Assembly: GCA_964564035.1 (NCBI GenBank)
Contig: CAZLZN010000023.1
Span: 1-24,842 of the forward strand
Length of the DNA stretch: 24,842 nucleotides
Direction: 5' to 3'
Source of the DNA: JAHIGH01 sp964564035
GTDB taxonomy: Bacteria > Patescibacteriota > Microgenomatia > Levybacterales > UBA12049
Under the pieces are notes generated by a model. That model was not told the origin of the DNA. It did no database searches and saw only the letters and a program-made list of their open reading frames with translations. Below, in pieces: positions 22,495-24,842 of this stretch; position 1 is the stretch's first letter, and every line of letters starts with the position of its first letter. A program made the position numbers and the translations under genes.

Positions 22495-24842
22495 TTAAGG
22501 CGCAAAATTGATGATCATATTCCTCAGCTCCGGGGATGCTTCATAATTCAAAGTACTCATCGAGGTCCTATACCTAATACACCTTCCCGGATTCTTATAA
22601 AGCCCGGAAGTCCCTACCCAAATCGCGGCAGAAGTCGTTGAATAACGCGTCGCAGGATTACCCCCGGGTCCGGTAAATTCATAAGACACATCAGCGCAAT
22701 TTTGACCCGCCGCCGGACTTGCAACTGCAAATTGAAAATCCAACCCGCTATTGGCCGGAATGACTGTATTGGCAGTAAAGCGATTAAAAATCGTTGAATA
22801 ACCAATATCAATGACAGGAGAAGTATAGCTCCCCCACTCAACAAACGTCCCGTCAGGCCCTCCTTGTATAATCTTCAGCTCATTTGTACCCGACCCCGAA
22901 ATCATATACACAAAATTATCCCCGTCCGCCTCCGATACGGCAGTCAAATCATTGAATCCGTCATCATAATCCAGCCCCCCGCAATAAGCCTGCGCATCAT
23001 CGACAGTCGCTTCATTCTCGATGTTCAGAACCTGATATTCCTGCGCATTGTCAGTATTCGCGATACTATCACGCCCAACCAAAATCGCTCTGCTTCCATT
23101 TAATACTGTCAAAGATTTTCTGGCATACATCTCGTCGTTAGGCGAATTTCCATAATAAAAACCTGTCGTAGGCGGCGAAGAAGTCCCGGACAAAAACCTC
23201 AAATCGCTTTTATTTGAAGTATTTATTATAAAAAATTGCTTGGCATCGCCTCCATTAGAAGATATATAAGCTCGCGTTCCGTCGGATTTCGCATAAACCG
23301 AATTTGCAGCTTCTTCACCCCCCACTTCCCTAAAATCTAAATCGTCTGTTTTTTTCCACCCTACATCAACCCCTCTACCACAAGAGGCTTCTGCGCTACG
23401 TACTTGTGATGGCACAGTAGACACATCAACCACTTCAAATTCCGGCATAGTACCGGCACCTATTGCCCCAAAAATATATGTATTAGAGCCCGATTTCACA
23501 GGATAAATATCATTCGTTGAATAAAGTTCAATATTTCCTCCGTCATAACAAGTTTCGGAATGAACCGGTCCCGATGACGAGGACCATGTGGTTCCCGTTT
23601 CGCCTTGAGAATATTTCAGGTTTGTCCCGTATCCCGGCTGACACTCAAAACCGTTTATTAGTATCCTGCATCCGAATTGATCAAGCTCATCAGACGGAGA
23701 TTTCGTATCAATATTGCTCAAATCAAAAACATACAGATAACCGCCTGATGCTACATATCCCCGATCCTGAAAAACAGTCAAGGCAGTCGCCCCATGCCCG
23801 AAAGCCGCCTGATCGTTGGCAGGAGCAGTATAATGAACCTTAACTCCGGCATAGTCGAGAAAAAAATCTCTGGAATTATCAAAAGCTACATTGGTTATGC
23901 GAATTCTAAAATTCGCGCTGGAAAATTCATCTGTAGTCCAAGTCCTACCCCATAAATTAGTAGACCCTCCAAAAATCTCCTGGGTTTGTGAAGTTCCTAG
24001 AGTATTTTCCATAAGCACAGTAGTCCAATTTACTCCACCATCCCATGATAATTCCACGCACATTTTTGGGTCTGGACTACCGCTGGTACTATTCACCCAG
24101 GCATCAAGTCGCACCGAAATACCGCTTATCGGAACACCGGCTGGCAATCCGAAATTATAACCCGAAAATATATGCCGGTCTTTGCCTGCGCTCCCGCACG
24201 TTGTTCCGGTACCTGTACCGCTATTTCTATCTTCTGCGTACTGCGTACTTGAAGTATTATCCGAATATGCCCTAGTCGCATCAAGCTCAAACCCGTTTCC
24301 GTCTCCGCCGCTATCAGCACTGTTTGTTTGTGGGCTCAAATAGCCAGTATCATTGCTGGTTATTGCATCCTTATACATATTCGTATTAAAAAAAGTATGA
24401 TACTTATATATTTTCGGGTTAGCTTCATAATCCTGAAACTCCCCATTATTAGTATTATCATTTGTACCATTATTGTCATTTACCAGAACTGCAATTACCT
24501 CCTTATCAGCCAAATTCGTAGTAAGCAAAGCATATAACTTGCCCGAAAGTGATTTATACATAACCACATTATTAGTCTTGAAATTATTATCTATATCTAT
24601 TCCTGTCGGAACATGCGACACGTCGCTGTACCTGGCAGGGTCGAGAGTAAATACTCCTCTCAAAGTTGATTGAGGAAAAGAAGTATTTGCCGTAGTTCTG
24701 GTATGGGAAAATTTAATTGAATTGGTTGTATTCGGGGCGGTTGCCACAAAAATATCATTCGGCGTTGTTGTACTGGCTGCCGCTGTAGCCGCCAGTGCCA
24801 CAGGCGGCCCATCAGGTAGAGGAACTGCAATTTCCGTCCCTG
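22495..24842 (-). CDS. Large LVIVD-propeller-like surface protein (5' end beyond window)
   Basis: The frame is open from the right edge to the stop at 22495, giving 781 visible residues; a GTG at 24801 is not the start because the frame continues upstream (GTEIAVPLPDGPP). It has a Thr/Ser/Asn-rich early part, a beta-sandwich-like domain (around DWSYDGGVNWTT-type sequence, NFRIRITN), then LVIVD-like repeats such as GYLYVFDLSN, EFEVVDVST, FFIINTSN and YQVLNIEN, where each blade ends in a name-like strand. The end is a beta-rich domain with cysteines (ending ELRNMIINFAP). It is probably a pilus-associated adhesin or tip protein, perhaps with a prepilin leader outside the window. The function is inferred from context only. 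Confidence 0.7.
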   Translation of the reverse strand, partial: GTEIAVPLPDGPPVALAATAAASTTTPNDIFVATAPNTTNSIKFSHTRTTANTSFPQSTLRGVFTLDPARYSDVSHVPTGIDIDNNFKTNNVVMYKSLSGKLYALLTTNLADKEVIAVLVNDNNGTNDNTNNGEFQDYEANPKIYKYHTFFNTNMYKDAITSNDTGYLSPQTNSADSGGDGNGFELDATRAYSDNTSSTQYAEDRNSGTGTGTTCGSAGKDRHIFSGYNFGLPAGVPISGISVRLDAWVNSTSGSPDPKMCVELSWDGGVNWTTVLMENTLGTSQTQEIFGGSTNLWGRTWTTDEFSSANFRIRITNVAFDNSRDFFLDYAGVKVHYTAPANDQAAFGHGATALTVFQDRGYVASGGYLYVFDLSNIDTKSPSDELDQFGCRILINGFECQPGYGTNLKYSQGETGTTWSSSSGPVHSETCYDGGNIELYSTNDIYPVKSGSNTYIFGAIGAGTMPEFEVVDVSTVPSQVRSAEASCGRGVDVGWKKTDDLDFREVGGEEAANSVYAKSDGTRAYISSNGGDAKQFFIINTSNKSDLRFLSGTSSPPTTGFYYGNSPNDEMYARKSLTVLNGSRAILVGRDSIANTDNAQEYQVLNIENEATVDDAQAYCGGLDYDDGFNDLTAVSEADGDNFVYMISGSGTNELKIIQGGPDGTFVEWGSYTSPVIDIGYSTIFNRFTANTVIPANSGLDFQFAVASPAAGQNCADVSYEFTGPGGNPATRYSTTSAAIWVGTSGLYKNPGRCIRYRTSMSTLNYEASPELRNMIINFAP

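Noticed and set aside
24801..24842. GTG at 24801 as the start of the right-edge gene
   Set aside because: The same frame stays open to the window edge and there is no signal or leader after the GTG, so the true start is outside.

Overview
The window looks like a chromosomal segment of a member of the Candidate Phyla Radiation (Patescibacteria). This is inferred from the set of short genes, tight spacing, near absence of Shine-Dalgarno sequences, start codons placed within a few bases of a likely transcription start, a truncated DNA polymerase III delta subunit, a pilus locus with paralogous pilin-like proteins, and very large secreted multidomain proteins. TGA works as an ordinary stop (for example at the ends of the genes at 10387-10794 and 17851-18279), so the UGA-glycine code of Gracilibacteria/Absconditabacteria is not used. 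The exact phylum cannot be read from the sequence. The locus resembles neither a prophage nor an integrated plasmid.

Left part (1-9261), mostly plus strand. A partial DUF1361 membrane protein faces away from an adenosine kinase gene and an S-adenosylhomocysteine hydrolase gene, which together clear SAH into homocysteine and AMP. A gap of about 370 bases holds a MITE-like repeat and a promoter. Next come a secreted clan GH-A glycosidase and a small HExxH metallopeptidase. These are followed by a compact run of DNA polymerase III delta (holA), phosphomannomutase/phosphoglucomutase and two tandem, diverged bifunctional phosphoglucose/phosphomannose isomerases, a hexose-phosphate interconversion block that could feed surface glycans.

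Middle (9263-12406). A secreted pilin relative that has lost its prepilin leader lies head to head with a repeat-rich gap. A DUF5658 membrane protein and an unknown helical protein follow on the plus strand, and two unknown proteins on the minus strand converge on them.

Right part (12407-24842), all minus strand. This is a surface and pilus locus. Reading in transcription order from the right edge: a large LVIVD-propeller-like protein (5' end beyond the window), a Vgb-propeller plus C39-type peptidase protein, a PsbP-like anchored protein, a PilW/GspJ-like and a PilX/GspK-like minor pilin, a one-TM PilM/GspL-like protein, a canonical type IV pilin with its own terminator, and a 1303-residue RCC1-propeller plus M23-peptidase plus OmpL47-like repeat protein. 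Three different beta-propeller families, two of them fused to peptidase folds, surround the pilin genes. No pilus ATPase, platform protein or prepilin peptidase is in view.

Intergenic DNA is unusual. Heptamer tandem arrays of four different sequences sit between genes, including six perfect CCCCTAA units (TTAGGGG on the transcribed strand) between two minor-pilin genes. An 80-86 bp inverted-repeat element occurs twice, a GC-rich hairpin repeat occurs at least twice, and a 27-bp palindrome overlaps a start codon. No tRNA, rRNA, CRISPR array, insertion sequence or riboswitch was found.
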